A stretch of DNA of 42,610 bases from CAYPCH01 sp964409165 (GCA_964409165.1 CAYPCH010000014.1:1-42610), one strand, 5' to 3'. Numbered from the stretch's first letter, positions 29,001 through 36,516 are shown. The notes: a model not told the origin generated them from the letters alone. Translations and numbers: made by a program.

Positions 29001-32000
29001 TAAGGTGCCTGATAGCTATATCGTACCCCCAGAAGGACTCAATTTAATGGTATTTGTATCCAATGGCACAGAAACATATTCGACAATCATAACAATACCG
29101 TATAGTAAAACCGAGGCAAATTATTCGGTTCACGTAGAATCAGGCTCAGGGTATAGATTGTATTATTTCGCAGAATACAATGAAGACCTTATGATGTACG
29201 GCTATTACAGTAATTCCGGGGTAGTAACCGACCTTGACAAGGCTAAAGTATTCAAAGTCGATGAAGAAAACATTACAGGCATGAATCTTTCATTACTAGA
29301 AAAAAGAACTCTGTCCGGAACAATATCTGTTTCCGATACCGCATCCGAAACAGATGGAATAGAAATAATTGTGAGTGCTTCAAATGATCTGAATGTAAGC
29401 TCTACAAGCATTGTAATACCAAAGGGAGAAACATCCGCAGCATATACATTGAATCTTCCTGCCGGAGCAGACTACATTCTGAAGTATGAAACAGCTCCTC
29501 TAAAGGGCTTTGCACCTTTCGGTTACTATAGTCGTGACGGAATGGTCAGAAGCAATGAGAACGCAGAGCCTCTTGATTTAAGTACCGATAACCTCGAAGT
29601 CATGGATATGATGCTTATAGAAAACATGTCTATTAGCGGAAAAATAGAGCTCCCATTAGGCTTCGCACCAGAAAACGGTATTGAAGTAACAGTTACAGCC
29701 AGAGATAATACCAGCAGCACGTCGGATATAGTATTAATAGCTGAAGGTGAAAGGTCTGTAGAGTATACGCTAAGCGTACCACCTAATGTCATTGGTTCAG
29801 GTTATAAAGTCAGCTACAGTACAACATCCGAAGAATATGGTGCTTTAGGTTATTACAGCACAGCCGGTACTGTACCTTTATCAGAAAATGCATCAGCTGT
29901 TGATGTAAGCAGTGAAAGTGTTGAAAATATAAACCTTGTACTTATTAACAAAAAAACCATTAAAGGAAAAATCAGTCTTCCGGATGGAATGACAGCTGGC
30001 GAAGGTGGCTTGTATGTGAGTGTTCAAGCAATCAGTGAATCCATTAGTATGGATGATTCTGTGTCGGTATTGATACCTGAGGGTTCAAACAGTGCAGAAT
30101 ACTCCGTTAAAGTATCTACAAATGCTGAAGGCACAAGTTACAGAATATCCTATAGGGTAAGTGAAGGTCATGGACTTCTTACAGAAGGATACTACAACAT
30201 CTCTTCAACAGTACCGGATATAAAGGTTGCATCAGCTGTTGATGTCAGAAACGGTGATTATTCAAACGCAGATATGGAACTGATTAAAAGCAGGAAAATA
30301 TCAGGCACTGTATCCTTGCCGAACGATGGAAAGGCTCCAATAGGAGGAGTTGGTGTTACAGTATTTGCACTAAAAAATGAATACACAGGATATAAGGCAA
30401 CCGCAGATGTTCTTATATCTGAAGGAAAAAATTCTGCAAAATATGAAATGTATGTGCCTGAGAGTATATCAAAGGTTACAGCACTTAAACTTGATGCATT
30501 TACAAATAACTCAACCACCGACCCTGTGGATGACTACTCAATTACCTCAGATGTATTCATACCTCTTTCAGCTAGCACGGCAAATTCCGATTACATACTT
30601 GGATACACTCTGAAAACAGGCAGCAGCTATTGCACAAATGGCTATTACTCACCTGATAAAACAGTTACTTCCGATACGAAGGCACAACCCGTTAGTGTTG
30701 AGGATGGAGATATTTCCGTTGATATAAGTCTTATACCGAATGAAAGATCCATAAGCGGAACAATAACTCTTCCTGCCGGAAAAACTGCTCCATCGGGAGG
30801 TATTACAATAACCGTTGAAGCAATTAACAATTATCTTGGGTATGTTCCCCAAAAGACTGTTACCATTGCACAGAACAAATCATCTGTCTCATATGAAATC
30901 CCTGTTCCTGTTGCTCTTGACGACTACTTTATAAAATACACTCTCAAGTCAAGCAAAGAGTATGTATCAAGCGGATTTTACGGAGAAGACGGCATAAAGG
31001 GAACTATCGAGAAATCCACGCCGGTTGATGTTTCAAAAGATAATAAATCGAGTATTGACTTAAAGCTCATTTCAGGTATAGCATTATCTGGTAATGTCCA
31101 TCTGCCTTCGGGTCAAACTGCGGGAAACAGCGATATAAACCTTGTTATTAAAGCTGCCAATGAAAACCATGAAGTCTCGACCAATGTAATCATAGGAAAG
31201 GGCGGCACTTCGACAAGCTATGTACTGAATGTGCCAACCGGTTCGAAGTATGTTGTGAGTTACTCGGTTCAGTCTCTGTTTGGTGAATATGTTAAAACCG
31301 GATATTATAACACTGGTGCCACTACACCAAATGCAGAAAGCGCTTTAGAATTAGATATTGTAACAAGTAAAAATGCAATTAACCTTACACTTCTTCCTAC
31401 AGGAAGAACTATTTCCGGTACTGTTTCACTGCATGACGGAACTGCGGCAGTGCCTTATACAATAAATGTACCTGCAAACTTAAAGAACAGCGGCTATAAA
31501 TTGAGTTATACAGTTGAATCCGGTAATCCGGAAGATACATATAAAAACAAGGCATATTACAGCAAGAACGGTACAACTTCTGATATTGACAGTGCTTCGC
31601 TAATTAATGTCAACGCAAGAAACAGTCTGGATATTTCAATGTCTTTATTAAAAGGCACAGATATGATAGCTCTTGAAGGAATGAGGCTTGATAAATCATC
31701 AATTGCAATTCAGTCAGGTATGAGTACCTTACTTGATGTAGAATTCATTCCTGAAAATGCATCAAACAAAACTGTTAAATGGACTTCAAGCAACACCAAT
31801 ATTGCAGTTGTGTCATCCGACGGAACAGTAACGGCTGTTTCACCGGGTACAGCAGTAGTGACTGCCACAGCCAGCAACTCATTGACTATTTTCTGTACAA
31901 TATCGGTTCTGCCTTCAAATGAAGCAGTACTCAGCATTGACAAAACATCCATCAACATAAATAAGGGCAAAACCGAACAGCTTACAGCAATATATACTCT

Positions 32001-34395
32001 TCAAAGTGAAAATGACAGTATAATATGGGTATCAGACAATACAGACATTGCAACTGTTACAGAAGACGGTCTTGTAACAGCAGTAGCCTCGGGTACAGCA
32101 AACATCACAGCATCAAGTTCCGACGACGAATCAGTTAAATCTGTATGTAAAGTAACTGTAAACGTACCTGTTACTAAGCTTGTGCTAGATAAAACAACAC
32201 TGACACTGAAATCAGGAGAAAGCGAAAGACTTCTCGCTGAAATCACTCCTAATGATGCCACAGCTAAAGGTATTATATGGACATCAGATGATGAGAGCAT
32301 AGCAAAGGTATCACAGACAGGTGATGTAACCGGCGCTAAAGCAGGAACAACAAAAGTAACTGCACGAAGCAGCTATAACTCTTCCATCACATCTGTATGT
32401 ACGGTAGAGGTAAAACCTGTTCCTGTAGAAAAAGTGTTGCTTGAAAGAAACAGTCTTTCATTATATCCCGATGAGATTTATAATTTCAAATTGACTGTTA
32501 CTCCTGAAAATGCTATTGACACCAGTGTTAAATGGGAATCCAGCAACCCTGATGTTGCAACTGTATCACCTTACGGTATAGTTAATTCACATAGTACAGG
32601 TACCGCTGTAATTACTGTTACAAGCCAATATGATACTTCAATTAAATTCACCTGTACTGTCGCAGTCAATCCAAGGCCGGTAACTTCGGTAACAATTAAA
32701 ACAAAATCCGAAACAATACTTGTAGGTGCAAGTAAAAAGCTTGCTGTTGACGTTAAGCCGTTCGATGCTACAAATAAAAAGGTTACATGGTCATCAAGCA
32801 ACAGCAGTGTTGCTACAGTATCTCAGGACGGAACAGTAAACGGTATAAAGGAAGGTACTGTAATAATATCCGCTGCAAGCGAAAGTAATAGTGAGATCAA
32901 GGGTGAATGTACAGTCAAAATTGAGCCTATACATGTAACTTCCATAGCATTCTCGACATCCTCATATACTATTGGCATCGGAACAACCAAACTACTGACC
33001 ATTATACTCTTCCCAGCAAATGCTACAAACAAAGGTATAACTTGGTCGTCAAGCAATACAAGTGTTGCAACAGTGTCTTCCGACGGATTGGTGACTGGTA
33101 AAATAACAGGTAGCGCAGTAATTACAGCAACAAGCAATGACGGAAATAAAACCGCCCAGTGCACTATAAGTGTGCAGGACGTTAAAGTTACATCCGTAAG
33201 GTTGAACAAAACAAGTGCAAACATGTACATCGGTGAAAAATTGGAGCTCAAAGCATCTGTACTACCTGATACCTCTTCAAACAAGGATGTCAGCTGGTCA
33301 TCAAGCAATGATGATATTGCAACAGTGTCTTCCGATGGTTCTGTAAGAGCAAGGAAAGCTGGCAAAGCTACAATTACAGCTACAAGCAAAGATGGAAGCA
33401 AAAAATCCGCTTCCTGCTCCATTACAGTTTCATTAATAGGCTCTGTAAGCATAAACAGGAGCTTTATAGAAATTGAAGTTAACGAAGCTTATAAACTTAC
33501 TGCTAGCATTACCCCATCTAATGCCCCCGACAAAAGAGTTACCTGGAAGTCAAGCAACGAATCGGTGGCTACCGTTTCTAGCAGTGGAGAAGTTAAAGGC
33601 AAAAAGAAAGGAAGTGCAGAAATAACTGTAACCTGCGTAGCAGATAAAACCATTACAGATATATGCTATGTCGATGTTGTTACTCCTTCAGGTGCAGGTG
33701 GTGCTATCGGAGGTGGTGGTTTCCCGGTATTCCCGGATGAAGGAACACCAACACCTACCCCAACATCATTATATACCCCAACACCGACAGCTACACCTAT
33801 AGCCGTTATATCAACACCTGTATCGACATCCAGACCATCGGATACAGTTATATCCGAATTCAATGACGTTACAAACCATTGGGCAAAAGAAAACTTCAAA
33901 ATTCTGCTGGAAAAGAAAATAATCAGCGGTTATCCTGATAAAACACTGAAACCTGATCTGGATATAACAAGGGCTGAGGCAATGGTTATGGTTATAAAGG
34001 CTGGAGGATTCAATCTCATAACAGGAGCTGAACCCAACTGTAGTGACAATTCAGCGGTACCTGACTGGGCAAAATCTTTTGTTGCAACGGGTATAAGCAA
34101 TAAGATTGTCAGCGGTTATGAAGACGGGTCATTCCGTCCATCCAACAAAATAACACGAAGCGAAATGGTAATAATGATACTTAACTCCTTTAAAATAGCA
34201 CCTTCTACCGACAAAGCACTGTCCTTTGCAGACTCAGACAAAGTGCCTGACTGGGCAAAGGGTTATGTAAAAAAAGCTGTCGACTTAGGTATTGTCAAGG
34301 GTTATAACGATAATACCTTCGGACCTCAAAAAGAAATTACAAGGGCAGAAGCTACTACCATTATTGCAAAGTGTATGGAGCTTCAGAACAAGTAA
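20032..34395 (+). CDS. Giant SLH-anchored surface protein with ~35 novel repeats and 8 BIG2 domains
   Basis: A 4,787-residue exported protein, roughly half a megadalton. Order: signal peptide (1-31, cleavage likely after AVQA), a Pro/Thr linker (about 54-76), about 35 copies of a ~108-residue repeat (77-3875), eight BIG2/Ig-like domains (3878-4550; each has a core like VTWSSSN...VATVSSDG), a Gly then Pro/Thr linker (4551-4610) and three SLH domains (4611-4787). SLH domains bind pyruvylated cell-wall polymers, so the protein should stand out from the cell as a long fibre. I see no enzyme, cohesin or dockerin domain. GGGAGG precedes the ATG by five or six bases. It is monocistronic with its own terminator and an unusually long, structured leader. 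Adhesion, S-layer spacing or a matrix role are all possible; none is shown. Confidence 0.95.
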   Translation: MKVKLKVLVSLFLCFLLILGQLPPGLAVQAADSGTESLVFEPSEYSVFEDVYGSPTPIPTSIPTPIPTPTISPTPQNPVISGLVELPSGYVAPSGGLSVTVYAIDGKTSKYSSVKIAAGQNSAAYSITVPRNEATSGYRVKYSTSYDVYASEGFYSSGGTVKDSELSDLIDVSSTSKDDINLTLIPNKKISGTVSLPEGVAPEGGVDVSLYATNGKSSTNKKAFKIEAGKSSVAYTLYIGEVSGYAVKYETKNNEYTASGFYNEEGENDTVRIISTATKLNTTSSDLDGINFALIPKKVISGNILHPNGPAPTGGVTVKITAECGSDKITETLNFDEGLSSLPYTLKVPPNSKGTGYTISCTTPNDIKYLSPAYYQSGEPYLVRSETLATLIDVSSESEENLDLPLAPKRIISGTISLPEGNSPDGGIGIKINAVYGSDKASTDVTIPADSNSAEYTLYVPEGSAYTVSYSIKNEAYVDVGYYNNLDTVSESNAATTVDTVSGDQHGKNMMLIAKRRVEGTVYLPSGKAPAGGLNVDVHVSNGTKKIGSKSIIIDEGEDSVSYYVYVPTGSGYNVRYEVINNLYVKTAYYNNNSMVRNLSSATLINVDTDRPGINLTIMENRTISGVLSMPSGVAPVDGISFKVSTSSGSDKAETTVTIPEGDDSVPYELNVPSNDGYIVKVELLTLDAIYMNTQYYSDGGTVYNLDSAHPVSTSSESQTDINIGLLEKRTVTGTISLPPGMPESYEGWIFTFDIDKRITEVIIEPGKSSANYKLYFNPGKYNIGYECGKDSVFVSPGYYSTGGTVTDKTKAALVDVTEGNQPGINIVLLLKKTISGKIMLSTGKAPEKGYTITLKASNGIDTTSSNFTIYEDEQSRDYTLYVPPGDKYKVWYEISKDYDYNFVSPMYYNSDGMVRDSNSSSLMDLRTDNKTNIDLTLIEKRIIRGNVLLPSGIAPSGGMNLKVKASNGKDTDEVSVSIPEGAGSAEYQLLVPAGKDYKVQYTLDAGGDYASGGYHGVGGTTLNVSAAALLDTTVGNKNNINLTLIQNRIISGKLSLPSGAKASSKLSVKVYASKDHFVNVDIPSGNNSASYTLKVPPNVEGSGYKVYYTMSANANYLSTGYYMNAGMTKDEASADLVDVSSSNKEINLMLISKSSISGVISLPKGTAPQGGISVTVNANNGKDSGSIKVIIAEGTASIPYTINVPAGTDYKIKYNVANTAYIKEGYYSGSATTRDATKASSVDVGNEGKTDIDLELIAKSKIEGTITLPKVAPAGGLKVTIRAINDAENENVQVIVPQAVKSIPYTLYVPAGSDYKVQYEITDKSYMPLGYYGNLVTTLEESAAKPVDATNDIDSININPIAKRAIAGYVKLQSGVAPAGGIEVTVNAVADKSIMDSAKITIAEGLNTSPYTLYVPSGETVVIQYTTINTSFISPGYYSQSGTTELDGSATPLKLTGDLESINMTLLPKSIISGTIFIPEGVAPISGIDVNLTASNSSGSISFKLTIPEGHNSVPYTIYVPSEDGYTLKYNTSAEKYVAEGYYSINGTTRDVSKASRLSTKTSNQVGINVGLIPKKIISGRISIPKGIAPFGGIKLKLEASNGKDSGSTNIVISEVSSSASYELYVPAGSDYLLSYKITNPDGKYLYPGYYNLVESERDKENATLLDLSEKDALGTNMTLIENRLVSGAITLPSGTAPTGGLTISITASNDRDIIKTSVVMTQKSSSANYKLYLPEGSDYIIGYTINHENYLSGFYNTNGTVLAKDEASTFNVAKENISGLNIQMIAKRIISGTVSLPNGDLAPSGGISVKVFTGSYSTNVTIPQGESSVAYTLRTSPNKSDSGYIVQYTLSSSSKYALNGYYSTETTVAGSQTASPVDVSSSDASNIDMTIIDKRIINGKIKLQSGKAPEGGIKVTISADGTKFSTDVTIPYGTSIAEYDLKLDPNKFGNGYKVKYSVDSKYGYVSTGYHSVNGTVLANKEATPVDVYYVNQNIGELLIMSNNYIKGTMSLPLAGASAPNGGMPVSIIAENTINKTSNSVDVTIPEGEKSVEYVLNLPPGSNYKLYYKTINNKYVECGYYSTSGTVSDPAKTELLSVSGNIEGKDLCLISKKSISGQVLMPFEMQAPASGIQIEVIAENKVFKDSVFVTIPGNNESKNYTLLMPPASDYKLYYKLSSSEQYVNQGYFSNVDTKLEQNEATLIDISVNDKPDADITLIKNSTIGGSILLPTGSTAPNGGIDVTISATSGKCSNKVNVLIPEGESFIDYSLAVPPTSGYSVSYKVSSDLDYVTTGYYNIVETTIDKRQASPIDLTFDDNKSINFTLIHYNSISGNISLPEGNAPSGGITVTVFAQNSSKNIRETTVTIPESKSSAEFNIYVPDGTGYKVSYVMAPNAKYADKGFFTPSGTVLDENSCVPLDIIGASSPDTNITLIAKRIISGTLSLPDGEKAPSGGITVEISAIDGDTKTVTIPAGSSSVEYSLNVLPNTVGFGYRVKFETVKNYNYINYGYYSAYGCVREERNAHPVDVSIGNAENIDLLISKHRTIEGSISVPGGVAPEAGITLSIIASNNIDSAETSVFIPGGSDHATYKLSIPPNDGNNPYKVRYENWLNNSFVTVGYYSTEDGMVKNSSMASDVNVREENKKNVNLTLIGKKVVSGTISLPNGDTAPTGGLTVTITVKNDDDATATTVTIPKGENSREYSINVPVGKNYMIGYGITTKNDYVTWGYYNSSGMTYMPDDAELINIGSENISEIDLTLLTKKTISGTVSLPGGNMAPSGGLKVEIYAEDAGDAWVTIPSGENSIEYAMKVLPNIEGKGYKVNYRISSEYDFVNYGYYHQDGTVRNSKLAQPVIANNSDVSDIDIKIMRPKAIEGTVQLPEGMKAPQGGITINIAVFNETDGASTEVKIPYNQSSVEYSISLPPNDPGYGYKVRYENWSNTLYTTYGYHGDTETTVNISYAKLVDIHTADASGIDMTLLRKKTVNGKVKVPDSYIVPPEGLNLMVFVSNGTETYSTIITIPYSKTEANYSVHVESGSGYRLYYFAEYNEDLMMYGYYSNSGVVTDLDKAKVFKVDEENITGMNLSLLEKRTLSGTISVSDTASETDGIEIIVSASNDLNVSSTSIVIPKGETSAAYTLNLPAGADYILKYETAPLKGFAPFGYYSRDGMVRSNENAEPLDLSTDNLEVMDMMLIENMSISGKIELPLGFAPENGIEVTVTARDNTSSTSDIVLIAEGERSVEYTLSVPPNVIGSGYKVSYSTTSEEYGALGYYSTAGTVPLSENASAVDVSSESVENINLVLINKKTIKGKISLPDGMTAGEGGLYVSVQAISESISMDDSVSVLIPEGSNSAEYSVKVSTNAEGTSYRISYRVSEGHGLLTEGYYNISSTVPDIKVASAVDVRNGDYSNADMELIKSRKISGTVSLPNDGKAPIGGVGVTVFALKNEYTGYKATADVLISEGKNSAKYEMYVPESISKVTALKLDAFTNNSTTDPVDDYSITSDVFIPLSASTANSDYILGYTLKTGSSYCTNGYYSPDKTVTSDTKAQPVSVEDGDISVDISLIPNERSISGTITLPAGKTAPSGGITITVEAINNYLGYVPQKTVTIAQNKSSVSYEIPVPVALDDYFIKYTLKSSKEYVSSGFYGEDGIKGTIEKSTPVDVSKDNKSSIDLKLISGIALSGNVHLPSGQTAGNSDINLVIKAANENHEVSTNVIIGKGGTSTSYVLNVPTGSKYVVSYSVQSLFGEYVKTGYYNTGATTPNAESALELDIVTSKNAINLTLLPTGRTISGTVSLHDGTAAVPYTINVPANLKNSGYKLSYTVESGNPEDTYKNKAYYSKNGTTSDIDSASLINVNARNSLDISMSLLKGTDMIALEGMRLDKSSIAIQSGMSTLLDVEFIPENASNKTVKWTSSNTNIAVVSSDGTVTAVSPGTAVVTATASNSLTIFCTISVLPSNEAVLSIDKTSININKGKTEQLTAIYTLQSENDSIIWVSDNTDIATVTEDGLVTAVASGTANITASSSDDESVKSVCKVTVNVPVTKLVLDKTTLTLKSGESERLLAEITPNDATAKGIIWTSDDESIAKVSQTGDVTGAKAGTTKVTARSSYNSSITSVCTVEVKPVPVEKVLLERNSLSLYPDEIYNFKLTVTPENAIDTSVKWESSNPDVATVSPYGIVNSHSTGTAVITVTSQYDTSIKFTCTVAVNPRPVTSVTIKTKSETILVGASKKLAVDVKPFDATNKKVTWSSSNSSVATVSQDGTVNGIKEGTVIISAASESNSEIKGECTVKIEPIHVTSIAFSTSSYTIGIGTTKLLTIILFPANATNKGITWSSSNTSVATVSSDGLVTGKITGSAVITATSNDGNKTAQCTISVQDVKVTSVRLNKTSANMYIGEKLELKASVLPDTSSNKDVSWSSSNDDIATVSSDGSVRARKAGKATITATSKDGSKKSASCSITVSLIGSVSINRSFIEIEVNEAYKLTASITPSNAPDKRVTWKSSNESVATVSSSGEVKGKKKGSAEITVTCVADKTITDICYVDVVTPSGAGGAIGGGGFPVFPDEGTPTPTPTSLYTPTPTATPIAVISTPVSTSRPSDTVISEFNDVTNHWAKENFKILLEKKIISGYPDKTLKPDLDITRAEAMVMVIKAGGFNLITGAEPNCSDNSAVPDWAKSFVATGISNKIVSGYEDGSFRPSNKITRSEMVIMILNSFKIAPSTDKALSFADSDKVPDWAKGYVKKAVDLGIVKGYNDNTFGPQKEITRAEATTIIAKCMELQNK
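20260..31656 (+). repeat. ~35 tandem ~325-bp coding repeats of an unrecognised domain
   Basis: Each repeat begins ISGTVSLPSG-APSGG or close to it, continues with a beta-rich stretch ending V-IP-G-SS--Y-L-VP-GS-Y-V-Y, then Y---GYYS--GTV, a short linker with A---VDV, and ends with IDLTLI-K before the next ISG. Copies differ widely at both levels, so the array is old and stable rather than freshly expanded. The pattern suggests a beta-sandwich like carboxypeptidase-regulatory or Cna-B domains, but I cannot assign a family. Copies 7, 10, 29 and 34 lack parts of the APSGG motif. Confidence 0.9.
31663..33681 (+). repeat. Eight BIG2 (Ig-like) domain repeats
   Basis: About 84 residues each. Every unit has a strand pair like LDKSSIAIQSG, a centre WSSSN-S-ATVS-DG-V and an ending GTA-ITATS. 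They form a rigid spacer between the repeat stalk and the SLH anchor. The last units are the closest to the BIG2 consensus. Confidence 0.92.
33862..34392 (+). other. Three SLH domains (cell-wall anchor of the giant protein)
   Basis: Three units with the SLH pattern: NHWAKENF...ISGYPDKTLKPD..ITRAEA; DWAKSFV...VSGYEDGSFRPS..ITRSEM; DWAKGYV...VKGYNDNTFGPQ..ITRAEA. All three ITRxEx motifs needed for secondary cell-wall polymer binding are intact. Confidence 0.93.
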
Positions 34396-34414
34396 TAAAG
34401 TAAACTGGAGCAAT

Positions 34415-34449
34415 AAAAAGCTTCGGGACATCGAGTCCCAAAGCTTTTT
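34415..34449 (+). terminator. Terminator of the giant gene
   Basis: AAAAAGCTTCGGGAC / GTCCC-AAGCTTTTT hairpin with a short loop, 20 bases after the stop. The following GCCGG...GGC hairpin (34450-34474) belongs to the terminator-linked repeat also seen at 3486 and 40229. Confidence 0.88.
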
Positions 34450-34480
34450 GCCGGATTTCCTTTCAGGAAATGGCCCTAAT

Positions 34481-34519
34481 AAAAAGATAGAGTACCCTTT
34501 ATGGGTACTCTATCTTTTT
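34481..34519. terminator. Bidirectional terminator between convergent SLH genes
   Basis: Perfect 17-base stem AAAAAGATAGAGTACCC / GGGTACTCTATCTTTTT with a five-base loop, 24 bases from the 3' end of the PHP-SLH gene on the minus strand. Confidence 0.9.
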
Positions 34520-34542
34520 ATTTTATTATATTTTTATCTGCT

Positions 34543-36342
34543 TTATTTCGTAAAATAGGAATTGTTTATGGAGTTTATTACAACTGAGGCTTCCGCTCGA
34601 GTAAGATTATCCTGCGGTCTTATTCTGCCTTCACTCCCCTTTATTATATCGGCTGCCGCAAGCTTTGAAGCGCTTTCCTTTGCATAGTCTTTAATACTAC
34701 TCTTATCAGTAAAAACTGTGAGATCAAAAGTTCCTTCCAAACTAATACCAAATACTTCAAGGGTTCTGTCAATCAGAACCATCATATCCTGTCTTGTAAT
34801 ATACCCTTTTGGATTAAACCTATTTTTACCTACACCTTCGGTTATTCCCAATGCTCTGGCAGTATGAACCTCTTCATAATAATAGTCCCGGGGCGAAACA
34901 TCACTGAACTGCTCCTCTGCTTTTACACTAGGTTTATCAAGTACCCTCATCAGCATAATAATAAAATCTGCTCTGGTGATTTTATTATCGGGAGAAAATG
35001 TTTTCTGTGATGTACCGTTTATAACTCCTCTTGATGCCAGTTCTTCTATCTGCTCCTTGGCCCAGCTCATTTGAATATCATCAAAAGTTCTTTGCGGAAA
35101 TTCCGGCTTCTGACGTGTTTCTGTTATAGTTTCTGCTTCACTCTCCGTTCCAGTCCCTGTTGAGGGTGCAGTTTCTGTGGGTGCTTCTGTGATAATTTCC
35201 CCCGGAATAATACCGAAAGGCTGGGCAAATACAATACCACCTTCACCCTTAAGCTGAACTCGAATGTATGAACCTATCTGACTTTCATAATCGTTAAGAT
35301 CGATAGAATTTCCTTTGGCAATAATACTACCGTCGGCAATCCATTCAATGGCAGTATAGTTCTCACCTTCTAATGCTATACTGTTTTCCTTCTCATTTAC
35401 AACAATATTTGTAATTACGGGCATTGGCCCTTTGGCTGCAAAATCTTCTCCCAGCTCTCTTCTTGACACTTTCGCGACTGCATAAAACGTACCGTTTTCC
35501 ATTGAAGAACGTACACTTTTCAGAGTGTTTTCTGGCATTACCATGACATTGTAGCTGAAACCTGTTGCACTAGTGGTATGCGTATCATCATTCGAAAACC
35601 CCCATACCGGACGATCAGGCATTGTTTGCTTCAGTATATTGTCCCATAAAATTCTATCACTGTAGGAATCTCCATCCTTCTTATTTATGATCTCCATTCC
35701 CACACAGGAAGGATACTTCTTAAACAGATCAGCATAGTATTTAACTTTAGAAGGCTTGCCAGAAGCCGCTGCACCGTCAGCACCGTTATTCTCAGTACTT
35801 TTTCCCCCTGTTGACCTACCGGGATGGTTGATGTGAGAAATCCCCCCTAAAGCTTCACATTTTGCAATATTTTTCTCCAATGTTGCACCCGATTCATTTA
35901 CAAAATCAGCCCAAAATGTATTCAAATGAGCTACCAAGGATTGCTCAGTAGAAAACGGAATACCTATCAAACCTCTGCCCTCCCGGTCAGAGCCTGAATT
36001 AATCTGAGCCAGTCTTTCACTTGTAAGATAAACAGAATTCGCGTCCGTTCTATCCCATGTTGTATTTGTAAAATTGTGGTCGGTTATTGCCATAACGTCA
36101 TAACCTTTTTCATAGTGGTCTTCTATCATCTTGGCTGGCTTATGTCCGCCGTCGCTTTCAACTGTATGGGAATGAAAATTCGCCTTATACTGACCGTAAG
36201 TTGTCCAGTCCACAGATTTATACGGATTTATAATTGTAAAACCCTTTGTACCACTTTCCGCTGCGAATTTATATGTAATTCCCAGCATACCATTGAACAC
36301 CATAAATAAGGTTACAGTAAATGCTATCAGTTTCTTTTTCAT
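34543..36342 (-). CDS. Secreted PHP-domain protein with three SLH domains
   Basis: 599-residue exported protein. Signal peptide (about 1-27), then a PHP metal-dependent phosphoesterase domain (about 50-290) with the motifs NFHSHTVESDGG (His57, His59, Asp64), AITDHN (Asp88, His89), GISHINHPG and SNDDTHT, so the metal ligands seem complete. A small beta-rich region (about 300-390) and a Thr/Glu-rich linker (about 390-420) lead to three SLH units (about 425-599). PHP domains hydrolyse phosphoester bonds; the substrate of this surface form is unknown. GGGGG lies six bases before the ATG. It is convergent with the giant gene and shares its anchoring method, but forms its own transcript. Confidence 0.9.
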   Translation of the reverse strand: MKKKLIAFTVTLFMVFNGMLGITYKFAAESGTKGFTIINPYKSVDWTTYGQYKANFHSHTVESDGGHKPAKMIEDHYEKGYDVMAITDHNFTNTTWDRTDANSVYLTSERLAQINSGSDREGRGLIGIPFSTEQSLVAHLNTFWADFVNESGATLEKNIAKCEALGGISHINHPGRSTGGKSTENNGADGAAASGKPSKVKYYADLFKKYPSCVGMEIINKKDGDSYSDRILWDNILKQTMPDRPVWGFSNDDTHTTSATGFSYNVMVMPENTLKSVRSSMENGTFYAVAKVSRRELGEDFAAKGPMPVITNIVVNEKENSIALEGENYTAIEWIADGSIIAKGNSIDLNDYESQIGSYIRVQLKGEGGIVFAQPFGIIPGEIITEAPTETAPSTGTGTESEAETITETRQKPEFPQRTFDDIQMSWAKEQIEELASRGVINGTSQKTFSPDNKITRADFIIMLMRVLDKPSVKAEEQFSDVSPRDYYYEEVHTARALGITEGVGKNRFNPKGYITRQDMMVLIDRTLEVFGISLEGTFDLTVFTDKSSIKDYAKESASKLAAADIIKGSEGRIRPQDNLTRAEASVVINSINNSYFTK

Positions 36343-36469
36343 AAAAATCCCCCAATATAATCAGAATACATAACAACTACATTCTATATTATTTTATTCG
36401 ATATTATTTTCTATTTCCCTTTACAAATTTGATTTTTACAGTTAACGTTGTTTGTATTAAGGTTAATAA

Positions 36470-36502
36470 AGAGATTATTTTCACCTAATCAGGTAATTCT
36501 CT
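36470..36502 (-). terminator. Probable terminator of the pheST operon
   Basis: On the minus strand AGAGA-TTACCT, a loop, AGGT...TAATCTCT and then TTATT, 15 bases after the pheT stop. The stem contains mismatches, so it is only moderately convincing. Confidence 0.5.
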
Positions 36503-36516
36503 ATTACTTACCTTGT

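Noticed and set aside
20260..31656. Regular 325-bp spacing considered as non-coding satellite or CRISPR-like DNA
   Set aside because: The repeats keep one reading frame and vary mostly as proteins do, so they are coding domains.
20493..33899. Many minus-strand frames opposite the giant gene
   Set aside because: They recur at the same phase of the coding repeats, which is expected for the antisense of a repetitive gene; none has a ribosome site.
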